Notes under the pieces: model-generated | Seen by the model: only the letters and a program-made list of their open reading frames with translations | Told to the model about the DNA's origin: nothing | The model's database searches: none | Assembly (NCBI GenBank): GCA_001804865.1 | Contig: MHBK01000035.1 | Location: 1-64,000 of the forward strand | DNA length: 64,000 nucleotides | Source: Lentisphaerae bacterium GWF2_57_35 | Lineage (GTDB): Bacteria > Verrucomicrobiota > Kiritimatiellia > CAIQIC01 > GWF2-57-35 | Direction: 5' to 3' | Program-made: the position numbers and the translations under genes | Shown here: piece after piece, positions 8,949 to 18,907 of the stretch | Numbering within the stretch: the stretch's first letter is position 1 | Layout of the letters: every line of letters starts with the position of its first letter

Positions 8949-11900
8949 CTACAATCCCGGTGGACGCGCTTTGACTCGGTATATGCGAGGAGAAACTCCG
9001 TTGGTGTCGTTGATGGTGGTGAGACCGCCTTCGCCGTAGAAGTCGTGCTCGAGAAGGCTCCAGGTGCTTTGGGTCAGGTTGGTGCTGTAATCGACGGCGT
9101 ACAGGCGCGTCGTGGCGGTCAGAAACTCGATGCTTACGTTGGGGCAGCCCAGGATCGAATACACCTCCAGCAAGGAGTAAACGTTGGTCGGATCGGTGTC
9201 GGCCAGATACTCCTGATAGTTGTTAAAGCCATCGCCGTCGATGTCGCTGGCGCCGCCTTCCTGGCCCGCGGCCGTGTTCGGCAAGAGGGTGCGCTGGGTT
9301 TCCCACAGATCGTTCATGCCGTCGCCGTCGCTGTCGATCGAGTCGGGATTGGTGCTGAGATCGTACTCCCGCTTGTTCGAGAGGCCGTCCTGGTCATTAT
9401 CGAGCGAGGCATCGTCCGCGCTGGTGGGATTGAGGTTGTGCTCGATTTCCCAGCCGTCGTTTATGCCGTCGGCGTCGGTGTCCCACAAATTGGCGTCCGT
9501 GTCCGCGATGTATTCATCCAGCGTCGTAAGGCCGTCGCCGTCCACATCGTCTTGCGCGGTCATGGGCGTTTCGCGGCCCAGATTCGCGGCGGCCAGCCAG
9601 TCGTCGGCGATGCCGTCGCCGTCGTCGTCCAGGATCGAGGAGCGCGCGGCTGCGCTGGGCCCCAACGCGCCGCTGTTTCCGGCTTCGTCCAGGGCGCAGA
9701 CGCCAAAATAATACAGTTGGCCGCTGTCCGACATGATCAAGTCGAAGGACTCCTGGCTGCCGGGAGCCAGCGGGGCCTGAGCGATGGCATAGCGCGTGGC
9801 GGAGGCCCAATTCTGGGCGGTAATTTCCTCGTGGGCGTAGCGAAGATCATACTTCAGAGCAGGCCCCGCGGCGCCGTCGTCGCTCACGGCCGTCCAGTTC
9901 AGACGAATGCTGCGCGGCGAGTCGCCGGGCGCTGCCAGCAAATCCGTGATGGCAGCGGGCGCGTTGGTATCGCTCGAGGCGTTGGCAAACAGGGCGAAGA
10001 TCCCGAGGTTGGTGATCGTGGCGGAGATCACGTTATCGTTGACGGATTGATGATGCGGAACCCCCACCCACGAAGAATTGCCTTCCACCCAGCGATGGAG
10101 GGCGACGCTCGTCTCGTCGAGCCCCAGCACATCTTCATCCTGATAGTAAATATTCAGAGAGAGCATATTGGTCGCGCTCAGATTCAGAGCCTCCATCGGC
10201 CCCACCCAAAGCGTGGACCCGATCTGATGGTTGTATCCGAACCCCGCCGGCAGAATCACGGGGCCGTTCTGCTGATACGCCAGGGCAATGAACTCGGACG
10301 GAGGCAGTTCGGACAGCCCGACCCGCGCCCAACCGTCAGGCGAAATCCAAATGCCTTCATTCGGATACGCGACGGCGACGTGCCAGGCATCGAACAGGGT
10401 GTAATTATCGTCGGATGTCGCGCCGTGCGCGTGAAGCTCCAGATATCCATTGTCGGTCACGAAAGCCAGACTGACCAGGCCGGTGTACAGGGTTGCAGTC
10501 ACCTGGTAGGTTTGAACCGTCACGCCGGCGGCATCGTCCGGATAGACAATGGCGGTGGGCGCAACGCTCAACGGCTCGCTGGCTTCAATGCGCAAGCCCC
10601 AGTTGGTGTTGGCGTCCAGCGTTCCGGACACCAGCAACCCGAGCCGGTTGGTCGACAAGAGCCAGTGTCCGTTCAACGCAGGACCGGAATGAAGCTGGGC
10701 GCCTTCCTGAAGATCGAGGACGAGGGTTTGGTTCCTATCCTGCTCAGTCAAAGTCCGCGATACGGTCTGCCCTTGCCAGGTGGCTTGGAGGACATCGCCG
10801 ATCTGGAGGTCATAAGCCATGTTGAACCCATCGGGGCCGGTCTTGCCCAGGTAGCGCAAGCCCGGTCGGCTGACGGGGCGAATCGTTACGACCGCATCCG
10901 CCTGCGGCGCGTCGCCGGAACGAACCGCGACCGGCGCCGACCAACGCGCGGCCGGTTGCGCGGTTTTCACCAAAGGCCTGTCCACCGCGCCAGTGGTCAC
11001 AATGCAGCGAGCATACGGCAGAGGAATATTGGTCGGACCTTCGCGATCCTGCCCGCGAACTGACCGGCCTTGATGGAAATAGCCGTAGCGCGGCACGGTA
11101 ATTTCCACCGGAACTCCGTCATACTCGTCCTCGAAACGATCTTCAAAATCCTGCCAGCAAGGCAAGAAATTCGTGTTGAGGCTGAGGAACTTCATATAGA
11201 TTTGCCAGGTAATCCCCATTCGATTGAGGTTGGTGGAACCCCCGTCGGGGTAGGAGGGCAGGTAATCGTTGTAAGAAGACATTTCGGTTGTGCGACGTTG
11301 GTCATGCATGAACCCATAAATACTCGGAATTTCATCGGCATGTAGGTGCATGTAGCCGTCCCAGTTACCCTCCATGCGGTAGCCGTTCATGTATTCGTCG
11401 TAAAAGCCAAACAGATAATGGCCCAGTTCATGAACGATCGTGGTGTAGTACTCGCTCGTGGTCGGCGAATTGGTATACGTGACCCCGGTTGTTTTGTTAG
11501 AGTGCACGATTTCACGGCCCAGCCTGACATACCCTGGTTTGTTCAACCGTCCCAAGATATCGGCATTGGCCCGATATTTTTGTAAGTCTCTTATCTCGAT
11601 ATCGGTAGGGCGTGATTCGGCCGACCCGCCAACAGCGCCCGGAACGATGCAAATCCGGCCGAATTTCATCTGGCCGTCGGTCACGTCATACAGGTAGGTC
11701 GAAGCCCGCGCAAAGCCTTCCTCCAAAATCGCGATGTAATTCGGATCGGCTATCCGGCTGGCCACATAGAGGTCCCATTCGAACACCGGGTGGCGCAAGC
11801 GCACGTTGATGGGTTGCCCCTGGCGCGCGTTCTCGATATCGAAGCGGTTCAAATAACGCGAACGCCATTTCCCATTCCAAACGGAGTCGTCTCCCGAACC

Positions 11901-14900
11901 CATATCGCTGTCCATCCAGATCGTATACATTCGATTGTCGTCATTGAATCGAGCAATCGGATCCTTTACCCTCTGACGCGAATAAATCTCCCTGCGGGCA
12001 AAGATTTCCTGCCCGACAAAAGCCGTTTCGGGAAGTTCGATCAAGCCGTCGGGATCCAGGACCAGGCCGAGAGAATGAGCGGGCATACGTCCTTTATAAT
12101 ACACTTCAGCGAATTGAGCGCCCTCGCCGGGATCGTAGGCATCGTTTCTATTCCGATCAATCCAAACCCGAAGTTGCAGGTTCTCCACCCCGCGCGTATC
12201 CAGGGTGAACGGCGGCGAAACGCGGACGCTCTGGCCGGCGCGAATCTTGATTAGCATTTGCGTGGAATACTGCTCGCCCCAGTCGCGGCCCGCGTCCCAG
12301 GTGAAGTGATTGCCCAAGCCCGGGCCGACGCCGGTCAAGACATCGCCTTCATAGAATTGGAGATCGCCCGCATAATGCCAGCCGTCCACGTTCCAGGTGA
12401 GCCCGGTGTCGCAAGACACATCCCAATCCACCAGGTAGCGGTCGCCGGGCAACCCCTTGATCCCGTAAACGACATCCACCAAGCGAGTCCCCGGCCGTTG
12501 CCGCGCGGAGACATACATCAGACTGTCATCGACCAGGCCGGCATTGCAGACGTTATCCTGATGGTTGGTCATGAAAATGCGATTGGTCGCCGTGAGATAG
12601 CCGGGCCGGCTGAATACCACATCCGCAGGGCCCGGAAGCGCTGGCTCTATCTGGTAGAAACCCGTCACATCCGTGGTCGTCGACTGCCCGGCGCAAGTAA
12701 CCGTAACCCCCTCCAGCGGCACTTCGCTGCCCAGATCGATCAGCTGCTCTCCCTCATGACGGGTAGGCGGAAGAATCAGCTGAAGCTGATCGTACAGATA
12801 GACATTCGTAACCACTCCCCGCAACCGGGTGAATTGCTGGAATACGGCCGTCAGATGCCAGTCTTGATCCATCTGCACATTGAGGGACGGCTGAAATCGC
12901 ATCAGACGGGTGGTCTCGTTGCTTTGATGCCAATAGGCAAATTCATAGAAGTTCGAGAGCGAGGACTCAGCCGTAAAACGAACGACGGCCATGTCCTCAT
13001 AGACATAGGAGGCTTCGGGAGGATCGCGTATAATTTGCCCGGCGCCCGCCGGTTCGACATGCGAATAAAAAGCGCGTTCCAAGGGAGCTTGAACGTGTAA
13101 GGTGACCTTGACGCTTTGACTGCCGGCATTGGTGGTTTGGATTAAAAACGTATTGGTGTACCAACCCTCGGGAAGATTCGAGGCGCCATACGTCAACGTG
13201 AGTATCGCATCGGAACCGCCGGATAGTTGAAGGGGATTCCCGATATACTCGGCGATCGAAATCCAGGAGGCGACATTCGTCAGGGTTACGTCCATACTGC
13301 GGCCGCCGGCATTGCGCACATGAAGAACATTGGTTCCCGCATCGGAGCGATAGCGATGACTGGAAAGCGCAATGTTGGTTGCGTCCACCATCAAAACCGG
13401 CGGATTGGTGTTGGGATCGAAAACATGAAGAACCACCGGCGTCGCCTGGGTTCCCAAAACCGTTGCCACCGCGACTTGACCGGAATACGATCCGAGTTCC
13501 AGGCCGGACGAACTGAATACGACTTTCAATGCGGCCCATTCGCCGGTCGATGAGGTGGATGGAATGGAGAGGTTCATCCAGGACCGGTTCACGCTTCCGG
13601 TGAAGGTCAGTTCGCGGCCGCCACGGTTGCGCACGGCAATGGGACGCGAGGTAAAGAGCTGGTCCATTGAGATGCCGCAAACAATTTGGGTCGTCGCCAA
13701 TTCCATGACCGGCCAGGGCGGTTCCACGGTCAGCATAACGAGCACATTGGTTTCGGCGGATTCGGAAGATATCACGACCAAGCCCGTATGCACGCCTTCG
13801 CTTAAGTGCGTGGCCCAGGCGCCCGCCTCGACGCTTACGCGATCGGCGGCGCCGGTGCTTTCCCCCCATCCTCTGGAACTGGACAACCAGGCGACCGTGT
13901 TCGAGAGGCGGAAGGTCAGGGTCCCCTGCCCCGCATTCCAAATGTCCAGGGATTGGACAGGATTATTGGTCTCCAAGCGCACCGCCGTGAGGTGGATGCG
14001 ATTCGTGCTGATGCTCAGTTGCGTCCGATCCGGCGACGCGAGGTAGAGCAAACTCCAGCAAGGCGCCCCGTTGGTGGCGGAATCCTGAAGCAGCACGGTT
14101 TCCGCGGCGGAGGCCGCCTCCACCACGCAAAGCGCCGTGTTGGTGTAGCCAAAATACCGGATGAACGCAACGCGTTCGGCATTTGGAGAAAAGGCCGGGG
14201 TGAGGTCTCGGCTGCCTGCCATGGATGAAATGAGCAGTTCGCTTTGACTGGTCAGATCATAAATGTAAATGCCATGCATTGACGACAAGCGGTTTGTGGT
14301 CCTTGCATAGGCAAGCGCATCGCCCGCCGTATTGAGTTGGCCTTCGCCCAGCGCCCGGCCCATGGAGTTGAGAATCGTGGTCATCTTACCCGTGGCCGCC
14401 GCGAATTTACGAATCTGAGCCGACTGCAAGGCCCCCGCATCCAGGACGTAGTAAATGTCCTCGGAGTTGGGCGCCACGCCGATGATGGCCTTACGATCCC
14501 GTTCCGCGGTCAGGATGGGAACCATTTTGCCGGTCAAGGGGAAGCGATAGGCCTTGTTGGGGTTGGCAAGACTGTTCACGCCTACAAGCCCCGAACTGTC
14601 CGGCAACCAGCGCGCTCCAAACACATTGGTGAAGGCATACTCCGCGCCGGTCATGAAATCGATGACGCACAGCCGGCTGAAGCCGGCTTCCACTTCCCGA
14701 TAGGCCAAGCGCTTTCCGTTTGGACTCACCTGGGGCTCAACCTGCTGCCCCACCCGTTGCACCAGGGTGGTCAAGCCCGAGCCGTCGGGATTGATCATCC
14801 AGATGTCCTGATCGCCGTCGCGATCCGAATGAAACACGATCTTCTCTTCCCAGACGCCGCCGCTTTCCGTCATGCGCAAGCCGACGCGGATAAAACGGAC

Positions 14901-17387
14901 AAGATCGCCGGCGGTCAGCCGGATGTTTCCAGAAAAATATCCGGCCGGCAATTGGTCGCTCAGATAACTGAGCGTGATTTCGTTCGTATTGCCTGAGCTG
15001 ATGCCCGAGGTGGGGCTTACTTGCAACCAGGGCGCATCCGTGGAAAGAGTGAAGGCCACTGGGTTCGTGCTGGCCGCATTCCAGATGCGGAGAGTCTGCG
15101 ATGGCGCATTCAAGCCCGTGTAGCTGCCATTGGTGACGATCCACGGGTCGTTGGTGAGTCGCGGCGCCAGCGTGAAGTAAACGTTAATCATCCGCGGCGA
15201 ATTGACCGCCGAGGCGCTGACGATCGATACCTGCCCGGTGTGAATGCCTTCCACCAAATTGGCCGGATTGATGATGAACTCGTGAGCCTGGCGTTGCGCG
15301 CCCGAAACCTGACCGGTGCTTGGTGCAAGCGAACTCATCCACGCGGCGTCCCCGGAAACGGCATAATCCAAAACACCCGTGCCTTCGTTCCACACTTCGA
15401 AGCGTTGAGTAACCACTCCGCTGCCGGCGGCCTGCGAGCCGAACAGGCTGGCCCGCGAGCCAATGACCACGGCTTCCTGCTGAACAATCAGAGCGACAGG
15501 AATCCGGTGGGGCGCCGCCTGGTTGGTCACCGACACAAAAATCGTACCGCGATAGGCGGCGGCCGCCAGCGCGGATGCTTCCAACTCTATTTGAATGTGA
15601 TCCCACTCTCCCGCGCTGGACCCTTCGACGGGCGTGATGCCAATCCAAGATTCCGACGCACTCACCGAGTACGACAGAACCCCTGCCCCGCTGTTGCGAA
15701 GAGGCAGATCCAAGGCGGATGGATTCTGTCCTTGTCCGATGGCCACGGAAAAGCCGTTCGTGCCGACTTCCAAACACGGCTCATGGGGCATCACTGTCAG
15801 AATCACGGGCATGGTTTGGGGCGAATTGGGAACAGAAGACGCGGCCAACGTGATGGAGCCCGTATAGGAACCCACCCCGAGCGAGCTCAAGTTGCTGAAG
15901 ATCACCGAATGGAATGTGTGCGCCCCGGCGCTGACGCCCGAAGTTGTGCTTAACGAAAACCACGAGGCCGAGCCGCTCAAGGTGTAAGCCATGGAGCTTG
16001 TGAGACCGCCCTGATTCCAGATCTCGATCCGATTGGTCAGCGTACGCGTCTCATTGGTGTAAATGGAAAGGCGATTGGTTTGGGGCAGGAAATTCAGCCA
16101 AACCGGTACCGCGGCGACCGTAACCGCCACATCCATGCGAACATTTTGATTGGCCACATCGGCCGAGAGAATCGCCAGACGTCCGGTGTAGGTTCCAGGG
16201 GTCAACGCCGCGGTGTCAGCCGCCAACGAAATAGTGTCATGCTCGCCGGTGGTGGTTCCGCTGGTTGGCGAGACCGACAGCCAGGGGGTTCCGGATTGAA
16301 CCCGATAGGATACCTCGCTCCGCCCTCCCATGCTCCAAACCTCGAATTGCGCGCCCGTGGAAACGCCTTGCGACGTCGCGCAAACAACGCGCGTGGTGCT
16401 GACCATCAAGCTCAAATATGGCGCGTAGGGATCGCCGATTGCCGCCATTTGCAGCCCTGCTGTATCGGCCGCCACATACAGCGTCATCCCCCGCAGATAC
16501 AGATCGTTCGCCCAGCCCAGCAATAGACGCGAGCTGATCGGGACGAGATTCGTAGGCTGAAGAATCGAGAAAATCTGCATGCCGTTGGTGGCCCGCGCCA
16601 CAAAGGCGTAATACGGCGTGGCCTGTACGTCGATGGCTGGGCCGATCGTGTTGTAGTGGCTCAATAGAATGGGCGCCGCCGGATTGGTTACCCCCAGCAC
16701 ATACAAGCCGGCCTCGCCATTCGCGACCAAGACCTGCGTTCCCTGCCCATAAACGCCGTAAGCGGTTCCCGGCATAGGATAAAAACCAATATACTGAGGA
16801 TTCGAGGGCGTGGTTACGTCAAAGATCTTTAATCCATGGGTCCCATCGCCGACGTACGCGAAGTGATTCGTCACAAAAACGCTGAGCGCAGAATCGAAGT
16901 TGGTGTTATAGCCGCCCACTCGGAACGGACTGGCCGCGTTGGCGACATCGATTATCTGCAAGCCGTTCTCCGCGTCAGCCACATAGGCATAATGACCGAC
17001 CACACAAACGTCGTTAGCGTATCCTGTGGTGTCGCGAACGCCGGCCAGCGTCGGGTTCGTCGGGCTCGCCACATTCAAGATCACCAGCCCCGAATCGTTG
17101 GCCGCCACATAAAGATAATTGCTTCGGCCGTCCACGCGCAACGCCGCTCCGGTCGTTTGATAATGTCCAACGAGTTGAGCATTCGTCGGTTGGCTAATGT
17201 CGATCACTTGCACGCCAGAAGGACCGTCCGCCACAAAAACATAATGATCCCAGACATAAACCCCATTGGCCATCCCCGGCGTATCGCAGGAACCCAGCAG
17301 TCTGGGCGATTGTAAACTCTGCGCTTGAACATTCAGCAGTGGAAAAAAGCAAAAGCAAACGACCGCCAGCTTCCAACACGCGCGCAT
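8949..17387 (-). CDS. Giant secreted LVIVD/BACON protein with a CLCA-like metallopeptidase motif
   Basis: The protein has 2812 residues. ATG 17387 is preceded by AAGGAG and opens a clear signal peptide (MRACWKLAVVCFCFFPLLNV, then QAQ). The frame stays open 29 codons further upstream, but without signal-peptide logic. Order of domains: LVIVD beta-propeller repeats (about 20-310); several BACON-type beta-sandwiches marked by 'WLSVSPTSG' (about 320-820); a TolB/PD40 propeller ('FHSDRDGDQDIWMINPDGSG', about 850-1060); more BACON-type domains; a carboxypeptidase-regulatory-like domain near 1590; a peptidase region with HELGHYLFGFYDEY near 1985, matching the HExxH...D signature of CLCA-type zinc proteases; fibronectin III near 2480; and thrombospondin-type-3 calcium repeats before the C-terminus (IYRVKARPPGL). 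I infer a calcium-binding cell-surface or secreted protease or adhesin. Confidence 0.9.
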   Translation of the reverse strand: MRACWKLAVVCFCFFPLLNVQAQSLQSPRLLGSCDTPGMANGVYVWDHYVFVADGPSGVQVIDISQPTNAQLVGHYQTTGAALRVDGRSNYLYVAANDSGLVILNVASPTNPTLAGVRDTTGYANDVCVVGHYAYVADAENGLQIIDVANAASPFRVGGYNTNFDSALSVFVTNHFAYVGDGTHGLKIFDVTTPSNPQYIGFYPMPGTAYGVYGQGTQVLVANGEAGLYVLGVTNPAAPILLSHYNTIGPAIDVQATPYYAFVARATNGMQIFSILQPTNLVPISSRLLLGWANDLYLRGMTLYVAADTAGLQMAAIGDPYAPYLSLMVSTTRVVCATSQGVSTGAQFEVWSMGGRSEVSYRVQSGTPWLSVSPTSGTTTGEHDTISLAADTAALTPGTYTGRLAILSADVANQNVRMDVAVTVAAVPVWLNFLPQTNRLSIYTNETRTLTNRIEIWNQGGLTSSMAYTLSGSASWFSLSTTSGVSAGAHTFHSVIFSNLSSLGVGSYTGSITLAASSVPNSPQTMPVILTVMPHEPCLEVGTNGFSVAIGQGQNPSALDLPLRNSGAGVLSYSVSASESWIGITPVEGSSAGEWDHIQIELEASALAAAAYRGTIFVSVTNQAAPHRIPVALIVQQEAVVIGSRASLFGSQAAGSGVVTQRFEVWNEGTGVLDYAVSGDAAWMSSLAPSTGQVSGAQRQAHEFIINPANLVEGIHTGQVSIVSASAVNSPRMINVYFTLAPRLTNDPWIVTNGSYTGLNAPSQTLRIWNAASTNPVAFTLSTDAPWLQVSPTSGISSGNTNEITLSYLSDQLPAGYFSGNIRLTAGDLVRFIRVGLRMTESGGVWEEKIVFHSDRDGDQDIWMINPDGSGLTTLVQRVGQQVEPQVSPNGKRLAYREVEAGFSRLCVIDFMTGAEYAFTNVFGARWLPDSSGLVGVNSLANPNKAYRFPLTGKMVPILTAERDRKAIIGVAPNSEDIYYVLDAGALQSAQIRKFAAATGKMTTILNSMGRALGEGQLNTAGDALAYARTTNRLSSMHGIYIYDLTSQSELLISSMAGSRDLTPAFSPNAERVAFIRYFGYTNTALCVVEAASAAETVLLQDSATNGAPCWSLLYLASPDRTQLSISTNRIHLTAVRLETNNPVQSLDIWNAGQGTLTFRLSNTVAWLSSSRGWGESTGAADRVSVEAGAWATHLSEGVHTGLVVISSESAETNVLVMLTVEPPWPVMELATTQIVCGISMDQLFTSRPIAVRNRGGRELTFTGSVNRSWMNLSIPSTSSTGEWAALKVVFSSSGLELGSYSGQVAVATVLGTQATPVVLHVFDPNTNPPVLMVDATNIALSSHRYRSDAGTNVLHVRNAGGRSMDVTLTNVASWISIAEYIGNPLQLSGGSDAILTLTYGASNLPEGWYTNTFLIQTTNAGSQSVKVTLHVQAPLERAFYSHVEPAGAGQIIRDPPEASYVYEDMAVVRFTAESSLSNFYEFAYWHQSNETTRLMRFQPSLNVQMDQDWHLTAVFQQFTRLRGVVTNVYLYDQLQLILPPTRHEGEQLIDLGSEVPLEGVTVTCAGQSTTTDVTGFYQIEPALPGPADVVFSRPGYLTATNRIFMTNHQDNVCNAGLVDDSLMYVSARQRPGTRLVDVVYGIKGLPGDRYLVDWDVSCDTGLTWNVDGWHYAGDLQFYEGDVLTGVGPGLGNHFTWDAGRDWGEQYSTQMLIKIRAGQSVRVSPPFTLDTRGVENLQLRVWIDRNRNDAYDPGEGAQFAEVYYKGRMPAHSLGLVLDPDGLIELPETAFVGQEIFARREIYSRQRVKDPIARFNDDNRMYTIWMDSDMGSGDDSVWNGKWRSRYLNRFDIENARQGQPINVRLRHPVFEWDLYVASRIADPNYIAILEEGFARASTYLYDVTDGQMKFGRICIVPGAVGGSAESRPTDIEIRDLQKYRANADILGRLNKPGYVRLGREIVHSNKTTGVTYTNSPTTSEYYTTIVHELGHYLFGFYDEYMNGYRMEGNWDGYMHLHADEIPSIYGFMHDQRRTTEMSSYNDYLPSYPDGGSTNLNRMGITWQIYMKFLSLNTNFLPCWQDFEDRFEDEYDGVPVEITVPRYGYFHQGRSVRGQDREGPTNIPLPYARCIVTTGAVDRPLVKTAQPAARWSAPVAVRSGDAPQADAVVTIRPVSRPGLRYLGKTGPDGFNMAYDLQIGDVLQATWQGQTVSRTLTEQDRNQTLVLDLQEGAQLHSGPALNGHWLLSTNRLGLLVSGTLDANTNWGLRIEASEPLSVAPTAIVYPDDAAGVTVQTYQVTATLYTGLVSLAFVTDNGYLELHAHGATSDDNYTLFDAWHVAVAYPNEGIWISPDGWARVGLSELPPSEFIALAYQQNGPVILPAGFGYNHQIGSTLWVGPMEALNLSATNMLSLNIYYQDEDVLGLDETSVALHRWVEGNSSWVGVPHHQSVNDNVISATITNLGIFALFANASSDTNAPAAITDLLAAPGDSPRSIRLNWTAVSDDGAAGPALKYDLRYAHEEITAQNWASATRYAIAQAPLAPGSQESFDLIMSDSGQLYYFGVCALDEAGNSGALGPSAAARSSILDDDGDGIADDWLAAANLGRETPMTAQDDVDGDGLTTLDEYIADTDANLWDTDADGINDGWEIEHNLNPTSADDASLDNDQDGLSNKREYDLSTNPDSIDSDGDGMNDLWETQRTLLPNTAAGQEGGASDIDGDGFNNYQEYLADTDPTNVYSLLEVYSILGCPNVSIEFLTATTRLYAVDYSTNLTQSTWSLLEHDFYGEGGLTTINDTNGVSPRIYRVKARPPGL

Positions 17388-17554
17388 GCGGTGTCTCCTT
17401 TGGTCCGACGCAATAACCGGTAAATAACACAAGACCCCACACCGCCGGACATATGGCTTTAGTTCATACCCCACTCGCTTCTTTCCCGTAAAATCGTTGT
17501 CTGGTGGGAACTTCAGTCGATGGACTGCAGGCTTTTTACCGCTTACATTTTCTC

Positions 17555-17627
17555 ATTCGCGCCAATTCGTGTGCATTCGTAGCTAATAAAACTCTTTATC
17601 TGTGTAAATCCGCGTCTATCTGTGGTT
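17555..17627. repeat. Intergenic decamer array (3 + 3 units)
   Basis: Three 10-bp units (ATTCGCGCCA, ATTCGTGTGC, ATTCGTAGCT; 17555-17584) are followed by a 13-bp spacer and three more (ATCTGTGTAA, ATCCGCGTCT, ATCTGTGGTT; 17598-17627). Each unit begins ATYYG. No gene overlaps it. It lies between the giant gene and tRNA-Asn. Confidence 0.85.
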
Positions 17628-17671
17628 GAAAAATTTTCTTCTGGCGGGGTTGGGGTTGAAGGGGAAAAAAG

Positions 17672-17746
17672 TGGCTCCGGTGGTAGGATTCGAACCTACG
17701 ACCAAGTGATTAACAGTCACCTGCGCTACCACTGCGCTACACCGGA
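17672..17746 (-). tRNA. tRNA-Asn (GTT)
   Basis: The minus strand folds as a 75-nt tRNA. The acceptor stem TCCGGTG pairs with CACCGGA, followed by discriminator G and an encoded CCA. The T-loop is GTTCGAATC and the anticodon loop is CTGTTAA with anticodon GTT. It lies just downstream of recR on the same strand. Confidence 0.96.
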
Positions 17747-17835
17747 ACCTGAAGTGGCACAAATCGACGTACACATTATCGTCGGGCTTATAGAAGTCAA
17801 GTTTCCTTCGACTCGAAAGATAATTTTTTGATGGT

Positions 17836-18438
17836 TCACACGGGTTGGCGGCCGTGGAGGGCCCGGGCCAGGGTGACGGGATCGGAATAGGAGATCTCGC
17901 TGCCGGCCGGTATGCCGAAGGCAAGGCGGGAGATGCGGACGGGCAATCCGGACAAGGCGTGGGCCAGAAACGAGGCGGTGGCATCGCTTTCGACGTCGGA
18001 ATTCAGGGCGAGGATGACTTCCTCGACTTTTTCGTCGTGTATGCGCTGGATGAGGGCGTCGACCCGGAGGTTTTGCATTCCCTCGCCTTTCATGGGCGAG
18101 AGTTTGCCCATGAGGGCGTGATAGCGCCCGTTAAAATCGCCGGCTCTTTCGATCATGGAAATATCGGAAGGATCTTCCACGACGCAAAGCTGCCGGCTGT
18201 CGCGCCGGGAGTCGGTGCAAAGGCGGCAGGGATCTTCGGTGCGCAGGGTGATGTTGCCGCAGCGCGAACAGGCGGTGAGGCGTTGCTCGACCTCCTGAAG
18301 GGCCAAAACCAAATCTTTGATCAGCGTGCCCGGATCGCGGGTCAACTTGACGGCAATACGTTCGGCTGAGCGGCGGCCTATTCCCGGCAACCGGCTCAGC
18401 ACAACCGTTAAGCGATTCAATGGATCGTGGGCGTTCAT
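17836..18438 (-). CDS. recR: Recombination mediator protein RecR
   Basis: The protein has 200 residues, the usual RecR length. It shows the N-terminal helix-hairpin-helix ('LSRLPGIGRRSAERIA'), a four-cysteine zinc finger (CSRC...CRLC, about 57-72) and a Toprim domain ('QLCVVEDPSDISMIE'). RecR acts with RecO and RecF to load RecA at gaps. It begins 6 bp after the stop of ybaB and follows dnaX and ybaB, the classical bacterial gene order, so the three are probably one transcript. Confidence 0.97.
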   Translation of the reverse strand: MNAHDPLNRLTVVLSRLPGIGRRSAERIAVKLTRDPGTLIKDLVLALQEVEQRLTACSRCGNITLRTEDPCRLCTDSRRDSRQLCVVEDPSDISMIERAGDFNGRYHALMGKLSPMKGEGMQNLRVDALIQRIHDEKVEEVILALNSDVESDATASFLAHALSGLPVRISRLAFGIPAGSEISYSDPVTLARALHGRQPV

Positions 18439-18444
18439 GTTATT

Positions 18445-18753
18445 TTACATGCCGGGAAGGTTGAAACCGGCCGTAATTTTCGACATTTCCTGGGCAGCCA
18501 TGTCTTTCGCCGCTCTGATGGCGCCGTCGACGGCGGTGAAGACGAGGTCTTCGAGCATTTCGCTGTCGGACGGATCGATGACTTTGGGATCGATCTTGAT
18601 GGAGGCCAGGGCGCCGTCCCCTTTAGCCACGGCTTTGACCATGCCGCCGCCGCTGGAGAATTCAACCGTTCGTTCCGCGAGCTCGCCCTGCAGTTTTTCG
18701 ATGTTCTTCTGCATGGAGGCCGCTTGCTTCATCAATTTCATCATGTTAGGCAT
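18445..18753 (-). CDS. ybaB: YbaB/EbfC nucleoid-associated protein
   Basis: A 102-residue protein with the family's N-terminal 'MKLMKQAASMQKNIEKLQGE' helix and the central 'VEFSSGGGMVKAVAKGDGAL' strand region, of typical length. YbaB/EbfC forms a dimer that binds DNA with little sequence preference. A clear AAAGGA ribosome site precedes ATG 18753. It sits between dnaX and recR as in many bacteria. Confidence 0.95.
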   Translation of the reverse strand: MPNMMKLMKQAASMQKNIEKLQGELAERTVEFSSGGGMVKAVAKGDGALASIKIDPKVIDPSDSEMLEDLVFTAVDGAIRAAKDMAAQEMSKITAGFNLPGM

Positions 18754-18812
18754 GTTGTTGTCCTTTCATTTTAATTTACTGCTAAAGTCTTCGTTTTCCA
18801 TTCTTTTGGGAT

Positions 18813-18897
18813 TGGAGTGATGGAGTTTTGGAGTACTGGAGCGATGAAGAAAAAACACGGACACCATTCTCAACACTCCATTACTCCAGCGCTTCAC
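18813..18897. repeat. Intergenic octamer array forming an inverted pair
   Basis: Four 8-bp units (TGGAGTGA, TGGAGTTT, TGGAGTAC, TGGAGCGA; 18813-18844) are followed by a 26-bp spacer and a reverse-oriented run (CAACACTC, CATTACTC, CAGCGCTT; 18871-18894). It lies in the 154-bp gap between dnaX and ybaB. The transcript could fold into a stem, which may affect expression of ybaB-recR. Confidence 0.85.
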
Positions 18898-18907
18898 CTC
18901 TCCGTCC

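Noticed and set aside
8736..11063. Long plus-strand open frame of 775 codons
   Set aside because: It lies antisense to the 2812-residue secreted protein, has low-complexity, repeat-like composition and no ribosome site. It is open because of the GC-rich codons on the other strand.
18754..18907. Rho-independent terminator after dnaX
   Set aside because: The symmetry comes from octamer units, with imperfect pairing and no T-run. I list it as an array instead.
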